A DNA stretch of 64,000 bases from Actinoplanes solisilvae (GTDB taxonomy: Bacteria; Actinomycetota; Actinomycetes; Mycobacteriales; Micromonosporaceae). Shown here one piece after another: positions 1-8,105 of the stretch. Position numbers and translations under genes: made by a program. The notes beneath the pieces were generated by a model that searched no databases, was not told the origin of the DNA, and saw only the letters and a program-made list of their open reading frames with translations. The stretch lies in assembly GCF_003999975.1 (NCBI RefSeq), contig NZ_RJAC01000001.1, forward strand, positions 496,001-560,000, read 5' to 3'. The first letter of the stretch is position 1. Every line of letters begins with the position of its first letter.

Positions 1-542
1 CTGGTGGCGTACACCCTCTTGCCCAGAGCGACCGCGAGCGCGACGGCCGCCGTGGCCACCCCGCCACCGGCGCCCTGCACGAGCACCGCGGAGCCCTCGT
101 CGACCCGGCCACGCGTGGTCAGCATGTGAAAGGCCGTGAGCCACGCGGTGGGCAGGCAGGCGGCGTCGAGGAAGGAAAGGCCGGCCGGCTTGGGGATCAG
201 ATTCTGCGGCGGCACGGCGACGCGCTCGGCCAGCGTGCCCGGGTAGCGCTCGGAGAGCAGCGAATAGCCTCGCGGGTCGGCGCTGTCGGCGACAACCGGG
301 TAGACCACGACCTCGTTGCCGTTCTCATCGATGCCGGCCGCGTCGCAGCCGAGGATCATCGGGAGCCGGTCGGCGGGCAGGCCCACGCCGCGCAGCGACC
401 AGAGATCGTGCTGGTTGAGCGAGCCGGCCCGCACCTCGACCGTCGTCCAGCCGTCGGGCGGAGTGGGTTCGGGCAGGTCAGCCACGCGGAGAGCGGCGCG
501 GGGGTTCGTCGGGTCGGCGGCTATGGCGTAGGCGGCGCGCAT
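1..542 (-). CDS. zinc-binding dehydrogenase (MDR family), 3' part beyond window
   Basis: The frame opens with ATG at 542 and runs off the window edge without a stop, giving about 180 residues. The N-terminus has the GroES-like fold of medium-chain dehydrogenase/reductase proteins: RAGSLNQHDLW near residue 45, then GCDAAGI. Near residue 160 the nucleotide-binding motif VLVQGAGGGVATAAVALA marks the start of the NAD(P)H Rossmann domain. The SLNQHD pattern, with no catalytic Cys visible there, favours the quinone-oxidoreductase-like branch over zinc alcohol dehydrogenases. It follows malic enzyme on the same strand after 54 bases. The exact substrate cannot be told from this half. Confidence 0.85.
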   Translation of the reverse strand, partial: MRAAYAIAADPTNPRAALRVADLPEPTPPDGWTTVEVRAGSLNQHDLWSLRGVGLPADRLPMILGCDAAGIDENGNEVVVYPVVADSADPRGYSLLSERYPGTLAERVAVPPQNLIPKPAGLSFLDAACLPTAWLTAFHMLTTRGRVDEGSAVLVQGAGGGVATAAVALAVALGKRVYAT

Positions 543-556
543 AGCCACTGACCATA

Positions 557-588
557 GTGGCCACCGCGCCGGTGAGCGCGGTGGCCAC
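557..588. other. perfect 12-bp inverted repeat between malic enzyme and dehydrogenase
   Basis: GTGGCCACCGCG (557-568) and CGCGGTGGCCAC (577-588) are separated by 8 bases. The hairpin lies in the 54-base gap between the two minus-strand genes. No T-run follows on the minus strand, so it is not a standard intrinsic terminator. It may attenuate transcription or stabilise the upstream mRNA. Confidence 0.6.
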
Positions 589-596
589 GAAAAGGA

Positions 597-1829
597 TCAG
601 CGCGGCAAAGCGGCGGGGGCGGCGGGAGCGGCGGCGGGGCGGCGGGCCACGCCGTCGGCCTCGGCTGCGGCGGCGACCGCGGCCGCAACCGCCGGCGCCA
701 CCCGCGGGTCGAGCGGCGAGGGCACGATCGCGTCGGCGCTCAGGTCGTCCGAGACCACCTCGGCGATCGCCTCGGCCGCGGCGACCTTCATGCGCTCGGT
801 GATCGTGCTGGCTCGCACGTCGAGCGCGCCCCGGAAGATGCCGGGGAAGGCGAGCACGTTGTTGATCTGGTTGGGGAAGTCGCTGCGGCCGGTGGCGACG
901 ATCGCCGCGTACTTGTGGGCGATCGCCGGTGCCACCTCGGGCGTCGGGTTGGCCATGGCGAAGATGATGCCGCCGGGGGCCATGCCCGCGACCGCGCTCT
1001 CCTCGATCAGCCCGCCGGAGACGCCGATCAGCACGTCCGCGCCGATCAGGGCTTCGGCGATCCCACCCGTACGCCCGGAAAGGTTGGTTGCCGCGGCCAG
1101 CGAAACCTTGGTCGGGGTGAGGTCGCCCCGCTCGGCGTGGATGATCCCCCGCGAGTCGCAGACGATGACGTTGGCGCCCTGAACGCCGGCCGCGATGAGC
1201 ATGCCGGTGATCGCGACCCCGGCCGCGCCCGCGCCGCTGATCACCACGCGCAGGTCGCCCAGGCGGCGGCCGAGCAGCTTGGCCGCGTTGCGCAGGGCGG
1301 CCAGCGTGACCACCGCCGTACCGTGCTGGTCGTCGTGGAAGACCGGGATGTCGAGTTCGGCGTCGAGCCGGCGTTCGATCTCGAAGCAGCGGGGCGCGCT
1401 GATGTCCTCGAGGTTGATGCCGCCGAACGATGGCGCGATCGCCTTCACCGCGGCGATGATGCCCTCGACGTCCTGCGTGTCGAGGCAGATCGGGATGGAG
1501 TCGACCCCGCCGAACTGCTTGAAGAGGATCGCCTTGCCCTCCATGACCGGCATCGCGGCCTTGGGACCGATGTTGCCCAGCCCGAGCACCGCCGAGCCGT
1601 CGGTGACCACGGCGACCGTGTTGGCCGTCCAGGTGTAGTCGGAGTAGAGCGACTCGTCGGCCGCGATGGCCTCGCAGACCCGGGCGACGCCGGGCGTGTA
1701 GGCGAGCGAGAGGTGGTCGCGGCTGGCCAGCGGCACGGTCGCGCTGATCTCCATCTTGCCGCGTTTGTGCAGGTCGAAGACGGGATCGGCGGCGAGGGCG
1801 GGGTCGAGCTCGAAACTGAAGAAGGACAC
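597..1829 (-). CDS. NAD(P)-dependent malic enzyme
   Basis: Oxidative decarboxylation of malate to pyruvate in the cytosol, linking the TCA cycle to pyruvate. The protein is about 410 residues, the short bacterial type without a phosphotransacetylase domain. Visible motifs are SLAYTPGVARVC and TDGSAVLGLGNIGP near the N-terminus, CLDTQDVEGI, the metal-site region VFHDDQHGTAVV, the NAD-binding VISGAGAAGVAI, and FAMANPTPE with PNQINNVLAFPGIFRGALD near the C-terminus. I prefer the GTG at 1829, which has GGAG about 6 bases upstream. An ATG 18 bases further upstream (1847) has no visible Shine-Dalgarno. The C-terminus ends in an Ala/Pro-rich tail. Confidence 0.95.
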   Translation of the reverse strand: MSFFSFELDPALAADPVFDLHKRGKMEISATVPLASRDHLSLAYTPGVARVCEAIAADESLYSDYTWTANTVAVVTDGSAVLGLGNIGPKAAMPVMEGKAILFKQFGGVDSIPICLDTQDVEGIIAAVKAIAPSFGGINLEDISAPRCFEIERRLDAELDIPVFHDDQHGTAVVTLAALRNAAKLLGRRLGDLRVVISGAGAAGVAITGMLIAAGVQGANVIVCDSRGIIHAERGDLTPTKVSLAAATNLSGRTGGIAEALIGADVLIGVSGGLIEESAVAGMAPGGIIFAMANPTPEVAPAIAHKYAAIVATGRSDFPNQINNVLAFPGIFRGALDVRASTITERMKVAAAEAIAEVVSDDLSADAIVPSPLDPRVAPAVAAAVAAAAEADGVARRPAAAPAAPAALPR

Positions 1830-1971
1830 GGAGGCTCCAACCGGCATCGGGGACGAAGGTCGGCGAGTCGACCACGGCGGCTAGTGCGGCGCCGGGGCCG
1901 GAACGCGATGCGGGGGGATCACCCGTGAGGCAACGACCGCGGGCGCGAGTGTGCGCTGCGGTTGTCCGACA

Positions 1972-2280
1972 TTAACCTAGACGACCGATCCGCGGGTAGT
2001 AACGGAACAACACCCGCCCGATGACATCGGCCACCCCGTACGCCCGGCTGTCGTCCTCGATCAGCGGGTTGTCGCCCTGGATCCACCAGCCGCCGCCGTC
2101 AGGACGGACCGCCCGCTTGACGACCAGCAGATCAGGCCGCGTACGAAACCTCGCGACCACGACGTCGCCGGCGCGGACGCGGACGCCGCGGCGCACGATC
2201 AACGCATCCCCGTCGCGCAGCACGGGAACCATGGAGGGACCTTTCACCAGCACCGCGAGCAGCGGTAGTTGCCATCTCAC
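1972..2280 (-). CDS. sodX: nickel-type superoxide dismutase maturation protease (S26 family)
   Basis: Signal-peptidase-like serine protease of 102 residues that trims the propeptide of nickel SOD so the N-terminal His can bind Ni. The catalytic Ser lies in KGPSMVP (near residue 14). The general-base Lys lies in LVVKRAV and is followed by the QGDNP box usual in S26 enzymes. No membrane anchor is evident beyond the short hydrophobic N-terminus. The GTG start at 2280 has GGAGGA 8 bases upstream. It is transcribed divergently from sodN, its expected substrate, across an 86-base gap. This pairing is the normal actinobacterial arrangement. Confidence 0.92.
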   Translation of the reverse strand: MRWQLPLLAVLVKGPSMVPVLRDGDALIVRRGVRVRAGDVVVARFRTRPDLLVVKRAVRPDGGGWWIQGDNPLIEDDSRAYGVADVIGRVLFRYYPRIGRLG

Positions 2281-2366
2281 GGCATCAGTCCTCCGTCGCG
2301 TTAGGGGTCATCGCCGGGGGGTAGTGTCAACCACGGATCATCGCAAACCCGTATGGAGGAGTCCTG

Positions 2367-2771
2367 ATGCGACTTCCGCGTTTCCTCACGCCTCGGACCG
2401 TGGTCAGCGCTCATTGCGACCTGCCCTGTGGCGTCTACGACCCGGCCCAGGCCCGGATCGAGGCCGAGTCGGTGAAGGCCATCGCCGAGAAGTACCAGGC
2501 GAACACCGACCCGGAATTCCGCACGCGCTGCATCATCATCAAGGAGCAGCGGGCCGAGTTGGTCAAGCACCACCTGTGGGTGCTGTGGACCGACTACTTC
2601 AAGCCCCCGCACTTCGAGAAGTACCCGAACCTGCACCAGCTCTTCAATGAGGCCACCAAGCTCGCCGGCGCCGCAGGTGTCAAGGGCTCGCTGGACCCGG
2701 CCGTGGCCGACCAGTTGCTCGGCAAGATCGAGGAGATCTCCAAGATCTTCTGGGAGACCAAGCAGGCCTGA
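2367..2771 (+). CDS. sodN: superoxide dismutase, Ni-containing
   Basis: Cytoplasmic homohexameric NiSOD that dismutates superoxide. The 134-residue precursor has a 15-residue propeptide (MRLPRFLTPRTVVSA) followed by the nickel hook HCDLPCGVYDP. After cleavage the new N-terminal His and the two Cys at mature positions 2 and 6 ligate Ni. The rest is the expected four-helix body, including YFKPPHFEKYPNLH. The start is ATG 2367 with GGAGGAG 7 bases upstream. Streptomyces sodN genes are repressed by the nickel regulator Nur. I looked for a clear Nur box in the intergenic region and did not find one. Confidence 0.97.
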   Translation: MRLPRFLTPRTVVSAHCDLPCGVYDPAQARIEAESVKAIAEKYQANTDPEFRTRCIIIKEQRAELVKHHLWVLWTDYFKPPHFEKYPNLHQLFNEATKLAGAAGVKGSLDPAVADQLLGKIEEISKIFWETKQA

Positions 2772-2844
2772 TACACGTGACTGACACGGCCGGTACGCCC
2801 CTGGGGTGTACCGGCTAGTCTGCCTTCGTTGGGAGGAGAAAACG

Positions 2845-3258
2845 GTGACGCAACTGACGGACACCCACCCCGATCCGGCCATCGGCGACGACGTCGTGTT
2901 GCTCACCGTGCCGGCCGACGGTGGTTACCTCGGCGTTCTGCGCACGGCGACAGCCGGTCTCGCCGCCCGGCTGCACTTCGCGCTCGACGAGATCGAAGAC
3001 CTGCGCATCGCCGTCGACGAGGCCTGCGCGATGTTGCTCGCGATCGCCACCCGCGGCGCCGAGCTCGACTGCCGGTTCGCTGTCACCGAAGACGCGCTCA
3101 CCGTCGAGGTCACCGTGACAACCGTGCGCGGCGCCAAGCTGCCGGCCGAGTCCTCCTTCGCGTGGAAGGTGCTGACCGCGCTCACCACGTCGGCCGCGGC
3201 CGAGGCGACGGGTCAGCGCGCGACGATCCGCCTCGTGACCCGGCGTACGGGCGCCTGA
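2845..3258 (+). CDS. ATP-binding anti-sigma regulatory factor-like protein (HATPase_c, RsbW type)
   Basis: A 137-residue GHKL-fold protein related to RsbW/SpoIIAB serine kinases, which bind sigma factors or anti-anti-sigma factors. The N-box-like stretch EIEDLRIAVDEACAMLL (near residue 55) matches the family's Mg/ATP motif in which Asn is often replaced by Asp. I chose GTG at 2845 because GGGAGGAG lies 7 bases upstream. The longer ATG frame from 2806 would place the ribosome site inside the gene. No sigma factor or STAS partner is adjacent, so its target is unknown. Confidence 0.8.
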   Translation: MTQLTDTHPDPAIGDDVVLLTVPADGGYLGVLRTATAGLAARLHFALDEIEDLRIAVDEACAMLLAIATRGAELDCRFAVTEDALTVEVTVTTVRGAKLPAESSFAWKVLTALTTSAAAEATGQRATIRLVTRRTGA

Positions 3259-3261
3259 CGC

Positions 3262-3954
3262 TCAGCGCACCGCCGTCGCCAGGTAGTCGAGGTGCCGGGC
3301 CGCGGCCAGCGTGGCCCCGTCGGCGTCCCGGATCATCAGGCAGTCGAGCAGCAGCCGGTGATCGGCGTCGATCTGCTCCCAGTAGCCGGCGGGCAGGTTC
3401 TCGGTGACGTCCTCGCCGAACTTCGCGTGGTAGAGCGGGCGGGCCACCAGCTCGAAGAGCGGGTTCATGGTCGCCTTGGCCACCGCCATGTGGAAAGCCG
3501 TGTGGGCCGCCAGTTTCGTGTCGAAGTCGTCGATCTCGGGGTCGAAGAGCGCGCCCCGGATCTCGAGGAGCTGATGCTCGTCGCGGCGCACGGCGGCCAG
3601 CCCGGCGGCCGGCACCTCGAGCGCCCGGCGCAGCTCGAGCAGGTCAGCCAGGCCGACGCCGTTCGAGTTGGTCAGCATCGTGAAGCCGGTGGTCAGGCCC
3701 TCGGATAGCTTCTCGGCGTCGGGGTGGGCGACGAAGCTGCCGCCGGTGACGCCCCGGGTCGTGACGATCAGGTGCTGGCTGGCCAGCAGGCGTAAGGCCT
3801 CGCGCACCGTGCTGCGGCTGACGCCGGTCTTGACGCACAACTCTGGCTCCGGCGGCAGTCGCTCGCCGGGCTGAAGCCGCCCCGAGGTGATGTCGGCCCG
3901 AAGCTCGTCGGCCAGTAGCTGGTAGGCGGGCGGGCGCACCGATGATCCGGTCAC
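3262..3954 (-). CDS. GntR-family transcriptional regulator, FadR subfamily
   Basis: A 230-residue repressor. An N-terminal winged helix-turn-helix (YQLLADELRADITSGRLQPG, then PPEPELCVKTGVSRSTVREALRLLAS) is followed by an all-helical FCD effector domain containing LRRALEVPAAGLAA and HTAFHMAVAKATMNPLF, with the His residues that commonly bind a metal. The GTG at 3954 is the most plausible start. Open frame continues upstream but has no family similarity. It converges on the HATPase gene with a gap of a few bases. The ligand is unknown; FadR-type regulators commonly sense organic or fatty acids. Confidence 0.88.
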   Translation of the reverse strand: MTGSSVRPPAYQLLADELRADITSGRLQPGERLPPEPELCVKTGVSRSTVREALRLLASQHLIVTTRGVTGGSFVAHPDAEKLSEGLTTGFTMLTNSNGVGLADLLELRRALEVPAAGLAAVRRDEHQLLEIRGALFDPEIDDFDTKLAAHTAFHMAVAKATMNPLFELVARPLYHAKFGEDVTENLPAGYWEQIDADHRLLLDCLMIRDADGATLAAARHLDYLATAVR

Positions 3955-3992
3955 CTCACCAGGGTAGGCCCTGGCCCGCCGAATGAGGGCGG

Positions 3993-4388
3993 TTAATCGA
4001 TGCCCAACGCTCTCGTACTCGGCGGCAGCACGATCAACAGGCCGACGAACAGGCCGTAGACCATCAGCAGGACGCCGAGCCAGACCGGGTCGACCTGCGC
4101 GAGCAATCCACCGGCGGCAATGGTGAACAGCTCGATGACGATCGCCGGGCCGCGGGCGCCACGCGCACGGCGGCCGAGCGCGCGGGCGACGAAGAACACG
4201 GCCGCCACGCCGATGGCCGCGAAGACGGTCAGGGCGACCGCCTGCCCGACGTTCGTCGCGGCGCTCGTCAGATCGAGGACGATCAGCCAGATCGTCAGGC
4301 CGGCCAGCGCCGCGCACTGCAGATAGAGCAGTCGCACCGCCCACATCAGGGTCGCGGGGTTGTCAACGACTGACTTGTCACCGGTCAC
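3993..4388 (-). CDS. small integral membrane protein, four predicted TM helices
   Basis: About 131 residues with hydrophobic segments around LLYLQCAALAGLTIWLIVLDL, VALTVFAAIGVAAVFFVARAL, IVIELFTIAAGGLLAQV and LGVLLMVYGLFVGLLIVLPP. A basic loop (GRRARGARG) lies between helices 2 and 3. GTG 4388 is chosen because the upstream frame enters the promoter region of the divergent kinase gene. No catalytic motif is visible. I do not recognise a named family. Confidence 0.7.
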   Translation of the reverse strand: MTGDKSVVDNPATLMWAVRLLYLQCAALAGLTIWLIVLDLTSAATNVGQAVALTVFAAIGVAAVFFVARALGRRARGARGPAIVIELFTIAAGGLLAQVDPVWLGVLLMVYGLFVGLLIVLPPSTRALGID

Positions 4389-4440
4389 TCCAGCACCATA
4401 CCGACAGTCTTTTGGGCCGCTCTTGGGTACAGTGCCGCCC

Positions 4441-5391
4441 ATGCGAGCGTTACTGCTGGTCAACCCCAAGGCTACGACCACCAGCGAGCGCAGCCGTGAC
4501 GTCCTCGTCCGGGCCCTGCGCAGCGCGGTCGATCTGTCGGTGGAGTTCACCACCCGCCGCGGGCACGCCGCGACGCTGGCCCGCGCCGCCGCCGAGAGCG
4601 GGGTCGACGTGGTCGTCACCCTCGGCGGCGACGGCACGGTCAACGAGGCGGTCAACGGCCTGATGACGGCCGAGGCCGTGCTCGGCGGGCTGACCGGCCC
4701 CCGGGCCCAGGTGCTGCCGGCGCTCGCCGTGGTCCCCGGCGGATCGACAAACGTCTTCGCCCGGGCGCTGGGTCTGCCGCGCGACTGGGTCGAGGGCGTC
4801 AGCGTGATCCTCGACGGCCTGCGCGACGGGCGGCACCGCGTGATCGGTCTCGGCCGCGCCGACGACCGCTATTTCACCTTCGCCGCCGGCGTGGGCCTCG
4901 ACGCCGCCGTCGTGCGCCGGGTCGAGCAGGCCCGCCTCCGCGGCCGCACCTCGACGCCCGGTCTCTACTTCCGCTCGATCGTCGGCCACCTGCTCACCGG
5001 GGAAGACCGCAAGAACCCACCACTGTCGATCGAGCGCCCCGGTGAGCCGCCCGAGGCCGAGCTGGGCACTGTGATCATTCAGAACACCGCGCCCTGGACC
5101 TATCTCGGCGACCGGCCGATACACCCGAACGCCGGCGCCTCGTTCGACCGCGGGCTCGACGTCATGGCGCTGCGTGGTCTCGCCGTCACGGGTACGACAC
5201 GCACGATGGCCCAGCTCGCCACCCGCAAGAGCCAGCCGCACGGCAAGAACGTGCTGCACCTCCACGACCAGGACGAATTCACCGTCGTCGCCTCCCGCCC
5301 ACAACCGTTCCAGTTGGACGGCGACTATCTGGGCGAGCGCCAGAAGGTGCACTTCGTGTCCGTTCCCGAAGCACTACGTGTGATCTGCTGA
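4441..5391 (+). CDS. diacylglycerol kinase / lipid kinase family protein
   Basis: A 316-residue soluble enzyme of the DgkB/YegS fold that phosphorylates a lipid such as diacylglycerol with ATP. The catalytic-domain signature VVTLGGDGTVNEAVNGL is at about residue 58. VVPGGSTNVFARALGLP follows near residue 98, then the beta-sandwich C-terminal domain with PWTYLGDRPIHPNAG and FQLDGDYLGE. Length and domain order are complete. The start is ATG 4441, immediately at the conserved RALLLVNPKA. It lies 400 bases upstream of whiB1, with the whiB1 regulatory region between. Confidence 0.93.
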   Translation: MRALLLVNPKATTTSERSRDVLVRALRSAVDLSVEFTTRRGHAATLARAAAESGVDVVVTLGGDGTVNEAVNGLMTAEAVLGGLTGPRAQVLPALAVVPGGSTNVFARALGLPRDWVEGVSVILDGLRDGRHRVIGLGRADDRYFTFAAGVGLDAAVVRRVEQARLRGRTSTPGLYFRSIVGHLLTGEDRKNPPLSIERPGEPPEAELGTVIIQNTAPWTYLGDRPIHPNAGASFDRGLDVMALRGLAVTGTTRTMAQLATRKSQPHGKNVLHLHDQDEFTVVASRPQPFQLDGDYLGERQKVHFVSVPEALRVIC

Positions 5392-5527
5392 CTACGGGGT
5401 AGCAAACCTCACGATCCGTTACAGAAACACGGTCAAAAGGTCGGCACTGGGGCGGGGACCGTACTACATTGATGGGAGCGGTCGTCAACCGGCTCTGACG
5501 GAAGCCTCAGATCCGGGCAAACTGGGC

Positions 5528-5541
5528 GTGAGCCAGCTCAC
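5528..5541. promoter_or_regulatory. CRP/FNR-family palindrome 1 upstream of whiB1
   Basis: GTGA-GCCAGC-TCAC is a perfect inverted repeat matching the core of the TGTGA-N6-TCACA consensus of cAMP receptor protein. It is centred 60 bases upstream of the second site. Mycobacterial whiB1 is controlled by a CRP protein. The assignment here rests on sequence only. Confidence 0.6.
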
Positions 5542-5569
5542 CCGCTTGGAGAAACTTCCGGCGCTACCC

Positions 5570-5601
5570 TTGACATCGCGAGAGTTCGTGAAAGCATTCA
5601 C
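5570..5601 (+). promoter_or_regulatory. CRP-like palindrome 2 with a TTGACA -35-like box, whiB1 promoter region
   Basis: TTGACA at 5570-5575 is followed by GTGA-AAGCAT-TCAC at 5588-5601, extended to CGTGA/TCACA. The palindrome would overlap the expected -10 region of a promoter using that -35. This suits repression unless the real start lies further downstream. No good -10 hexamer is visible, so the transcription start is unresolved. Confidence 0.6.
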
Positions 5602-5791
5602 AAGCGATAAGAAGTAACCGGTTGCTGGTTGCGCGCGTTCCTAATCCAGAAGCGCCGAACGGCTACTGCGAACACAAAAGCTTGCTGACGCACGGCGAGC
5701 GGAGGGTCTCACCCACCGACGCCGGCGCGCTCGCATAGGTAAACCAGTAACGCGATTCATTACCCCATCCGAAACAAGGAGTGTTGCCGCC

Positions 5792-6046
5792 ATGGACTGG
5801 CGTCACGATGCGATCTGCCGCGACGAGGACCCGGAGCTGTTCTTCCCGATCGGGACGTCCGGCCCCGCGCTCCTGCAGGTCGAGCAGGCCAAGGCCGTGT
5901 GCCGGCGGTGTCCCGTGACCGAGGAATGCCTCTCGTGGGCACTCGAGTCCGGTCAGGATGCCGGCGTATGGGGCGGAATGAGCGAAGACGAGCGGCGCGC
6001 AGTCAAGCGTCGTGGCGGCCTCCGGGTCGGCGCTCCCACCGCCTGA
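5792..6046 (+). CDS. whiB1: WhiB-family iron-sulfur transcriptional regulator, WhiB1 type
   Basis: An 84-residue [4Fe-4S] protein, closely resembling mycobacterial WhiB1 (WblE in Streptomyces) over its whole length: MDWRHDAICRDEDPELFFP at the N-terminus, the GVWGGMSEDERRAVKRR turn, and a basic tail. Cluster ligands are C9, C37, C40 and C46. WhiB1 is an essential, nitric-oxide-sensitive regulator in mycobacteria that binds the primary sigma factor. ATG 5792 follows an AAGGAG site. The 400-base region upstream carries two CRP-like palindromes. A terminator follows, so it is a single-gene transcript. A PdtaS-like kinase nearby repeats the Mycobacterium tuberculosis neighbourhood. Confidence 0.96.
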   Translation: MDWRHDAICRDEDPELFFPIGTSGPALLQVEQAKAVCRRCPVTEECLSWALESGQDAGVWGGMSEDERRAVKRRGGLRVGAPTA

Positions 6047-6066
6047 ACCAATCCCCTACAGCATTT

Positions 6067-6095
6067 ACGCCCCGGGCCGATCGGCACCGGGGCGT
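6067..6095 (+). terminator. intrinsic terminator of whiB1
   Basis: ACGCCCCGG (6067-6075) pairs with CCGGGGCGT (6087-6095) around an 11-base loop, 20 bases after the whiB1 stop. It is followed by the T-rich CTTGCTGTTT. Confidence 0.75.
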
Positions 6096-6555
6096 CTTGC
6101 TGTTTCCGGTCGATTACTCAGCGCGTCGAATCCTGAGAAGAAGCTTCGGGGTTCGCCCAACGCGCTATTGCGATCACGGTGGGTTTCATCGAGATTCCGC
6201 GAAATGATCTCGAAATTGCGCGCGGCAACGAATGGTCCACATTCCCCTCACGAAGCGTCGAAGTCGGCGGAGCGCTCCCGCCGCACAACGGTCGGTAACG
6301 GTGAGTTGCTATTTAGGGTGCCCTCACCCATTCCCGGCTCAGAGCGTTCCGAGGCCGAAATCTCAGAACCGCGGACATACGCCATGTGGCGCGGGACACC
6401 CGAGCGCCGGCCTGTGGATAACTCGAACCCTGCCGGCTCCGAGCGGCGTAGGGTCGCCGCAACCCCGGGCGGGTGGGCCGATCCTGGTACACCGGCCTCG
6501 GCCACACTCAGGAGAGCTACACCGGCCGGCTGACGGTGAGTGGGCGAAGTTGGCT
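6096..6555. other. convergent intergenic stretch without a supported gene
   Basis: The open frames here lack family similarity, credible starts and consistent codon pattern. The stretch separates the convergent whiB1 and chelatase transcripts. It contains an iron-box-like sequence at about 6313-6328 that does not precede any gene. Confidence 0.5.
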
Positions 6556-7383
6556 TCAGGCGGCAGCGGGCAGAGCGCGCCCCGTGGCGGCCAGCACGCG
6601 CGAGGCAACCAGGCGCACGAGTTCCGGGGCGTCGCCCAACGGGTCGGCGACCGTGACGGCGCCGGCCTCGCGGGCGGTGTGCACGGCGAGGTCGTAGAGG
6701 AAGCCGGGGGCGAGGAAATAGGCCGCCATTCCGACCCGGCGAGAGCCGGAAGCCCGCAGGAGGCCCACAGCGACGCCGGGGTCCGGCTGGGCGCCCGAGG
6801 CATAGGCCGCGACGCACGGGACGCCCAGGCGGGCGCTGAGGGCATCGGCAGCCCACGAGATCGTTTCCCGGGCGGCGGCGTCCCGCGTGCCGGCGGCGGC
6901 CAGCACGACAGCGTCCAGGCGGGCGCGATCCGGCCCGACGTGAGCCGCTCCGACGTGAGCCGGTCCGACGTGAGTCTCGCCGGCGGCGTCCAGGTGGCGT
7001 ACGAGGCCGTCCAGGAGGGCGTCTGGCACCGCGCGGGTCGGGGCCAGGGGCGACGGGCCCAGGACGTCGGAGAGGCGTACGTCGATCGGCAGGGCGGCTG
7101 CCTCGGCGAGGACGGCCGGGATGTCGACGCGGCCGTGGTAGGCCTCGGTCAAAAGCAGCGGCACCACGACCGCGCGGCGGCCCGGCAGCGACGCCAGCAC
7201 GTCCAGCGGACGGGGACCGGCGTGATCGAGGAACGACGCGTGCACGTCCCAGGCCGGTCGGGCCCGGCGTACGGCCCGGGCCAGGGCCTCGGTCGACGCG
7301 GCGGCGCGCGGGTCCCGGCTGCCGTGGGCCACGAGCACCACGGCGAGCCGGTCCGCCGAGCGGGTCAGACGTGCAGGCCGCAT
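6556..7383 (-). CDS. sirohydrochlorin chelatase (CbiX/SirB family)
   Basis: Class II chelatase of 275 residues that would insert Fe2+ into sirohydrochlorin to make siroheme, the cofactor of the sulfite reductase in the same operon. Two CbiX-type halves are visible: AVVLVAHGSRDPRAA near residue 15 with a catalytic His, VVVPLLLTEAYHGRVDIP near residue 80, and in the second half VVLAAAGTRDAAARE and GMAAYFLAPGFLYD. Its ATG overlaps the end of cysH by 19 bases, so translation is probably coupled. Between the halves lies a 15-bp tandem repeat encoding HVGPA-like units. Cobalt chelation cannot be excluded. Confidence 0.9.
   Translation of the reverse strand: MRPARLTRSADRLAVVLVAHGSRDPRAAASTEALARAVRRARPAWDVHASFLDHAGPRPLDVLASLPGRRAVVVPLLLTEAYHGRVDIPAVLAEAAALPIDVRLSDVLGPSPLAPTRAVPDALLDGLVRHLDAAGETHVGPAHVGAAHVGPDRARLDAVVLAAAGTRDAAARETISWAADALSARLGVPCVAAYASGAQPDPGVAVGLLRASGSRRVGMAAYFLAPGFLYDLAVHTAREAGAVTVADPLGDAPELVRLVASRVLAATGRALPAAA
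6936..6980. repeat. 15-bp tandem repeat inside the chelatase gene, three copies
   Basis: CGACGTGAGC recurs at 6936, 6951 and 6966 with a constant 15-base period, encoding a short HVGPA/HVGAA/HVGPD linker. Copy number is likely to vary between strains. Confidence 0.75.
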
Positions 7384-8105
7384 TCGGTCTTCTCGAACAT
7401 CGCCCAGCGACCCGCCCGCGGGTCCTCCCCGGCCTTCGTGCGACGGGTGCACGGCCAGCAGCCGATCGACCCGTACCCCTTCTTGAACAGCTCGTTGACC
7501 GGCACGTTCCACCGGCTGATGTAGCGGTCCACGTCGGCCTGGGTCCAGGCCGCGATCGGGTTGACCTTGACCTTGCCCTTCTTGGCGTCGAACGCGACCA
7601 CCGGCGTGTTGGCCCGGGTCGGCGACTCGTCGCGGCGCAGGCCGGTGGCCCAGGCGTCGTAGTCGGACAGTGCGCGTTCCAGCGGCTCGACCTTGCGCAT
7701 GAAGCAGCACTCGTCGGGGCTGCGGGCGAACAGCCGCGGCCCGTACTCGCCGTCCTGCTGGCCGACCGTCATGCGCGGGCGGATCGAGCGGACGTTCACG
7801 TTCATCGTGGCGGCCACGGTGTCGCGGATCTTGAGCGTCTCGGGGAAGTGCAGACCGGTGTCGAGGAAAACCACGTCGACGCCGGGCGAGACCCGGGAGA
7901 AGAGGTGCGCGACCACGGCGTCGGCCATCGAGCTGGTGACGCAGAACCGCGCGCCGAAGGTGTCGGTCGCCCACTTGGCGATGACCTCGGCGGGCGCGCC
8001 CTCCAGTGCGCGAGCGGCCTCGACGGCGAGCGACTCGAAGCGAGAGGCCTGAGGCGACCCGCCCAGGTTGACGAGGTTGAGGGAGGTAGCGGCCACGATG
8101 GTCAT
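7365..8105 (-). CDS. cysH: phosphoadenylyl-sulfate / adenylyl-sulfate reductase
   Basis: Reduces activated sulfate (APS or PAPS) to sulfite using thioredoxin. The protein is 246 residues. The PP-loop-like adenylyl site is seen in VTSSMADAVVAHLF, and VVFLDTGLHFPET follows. The Cys pairs C133-C134 and C216-C219 (ECCFMRK, GCWPC) are the ligands of a [4Fe-4S] cluster, which points to APS rather than PAPS as substrate. The C-terminal TECGLH carries the catalytic Cys (C242). The start codon overlaps the stop of the upstream zinc-ribbon gene (ATGA), so it lies inside a translationally coupled sulfate-assimilation operon. Confidence 0.95.
   Translation of the reverse strand: MTIVAATSLNLVNLGGSPQASRFESLAVEAARALEGAPAEVIAKWATDTFGARFCVTSSMADAVVAHLFSRVSPGVDVVFLDTGLHFPETLKIRDTVAATMNVNVRSIRPRMTVGQQDGEYGPRLFARSPDECCFMRKVEPLERALSDYDAWATGLRRDESPTRANTPVVAFDAKKGKVKVNPIAAWTQADVDRYISRWNVPVNELFKKGYGSIGCWPCTRRTKAGEDPRAGRWAMFEKTECGLHV

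Noticed and set aside
6313..6328. TTAGGGTGCCCTCACC, resembling an IdeR/DmdR iron box
   Set aside because: It matches the consensus only in part and lies between convergent genes, with no gene start downstream on either strand.
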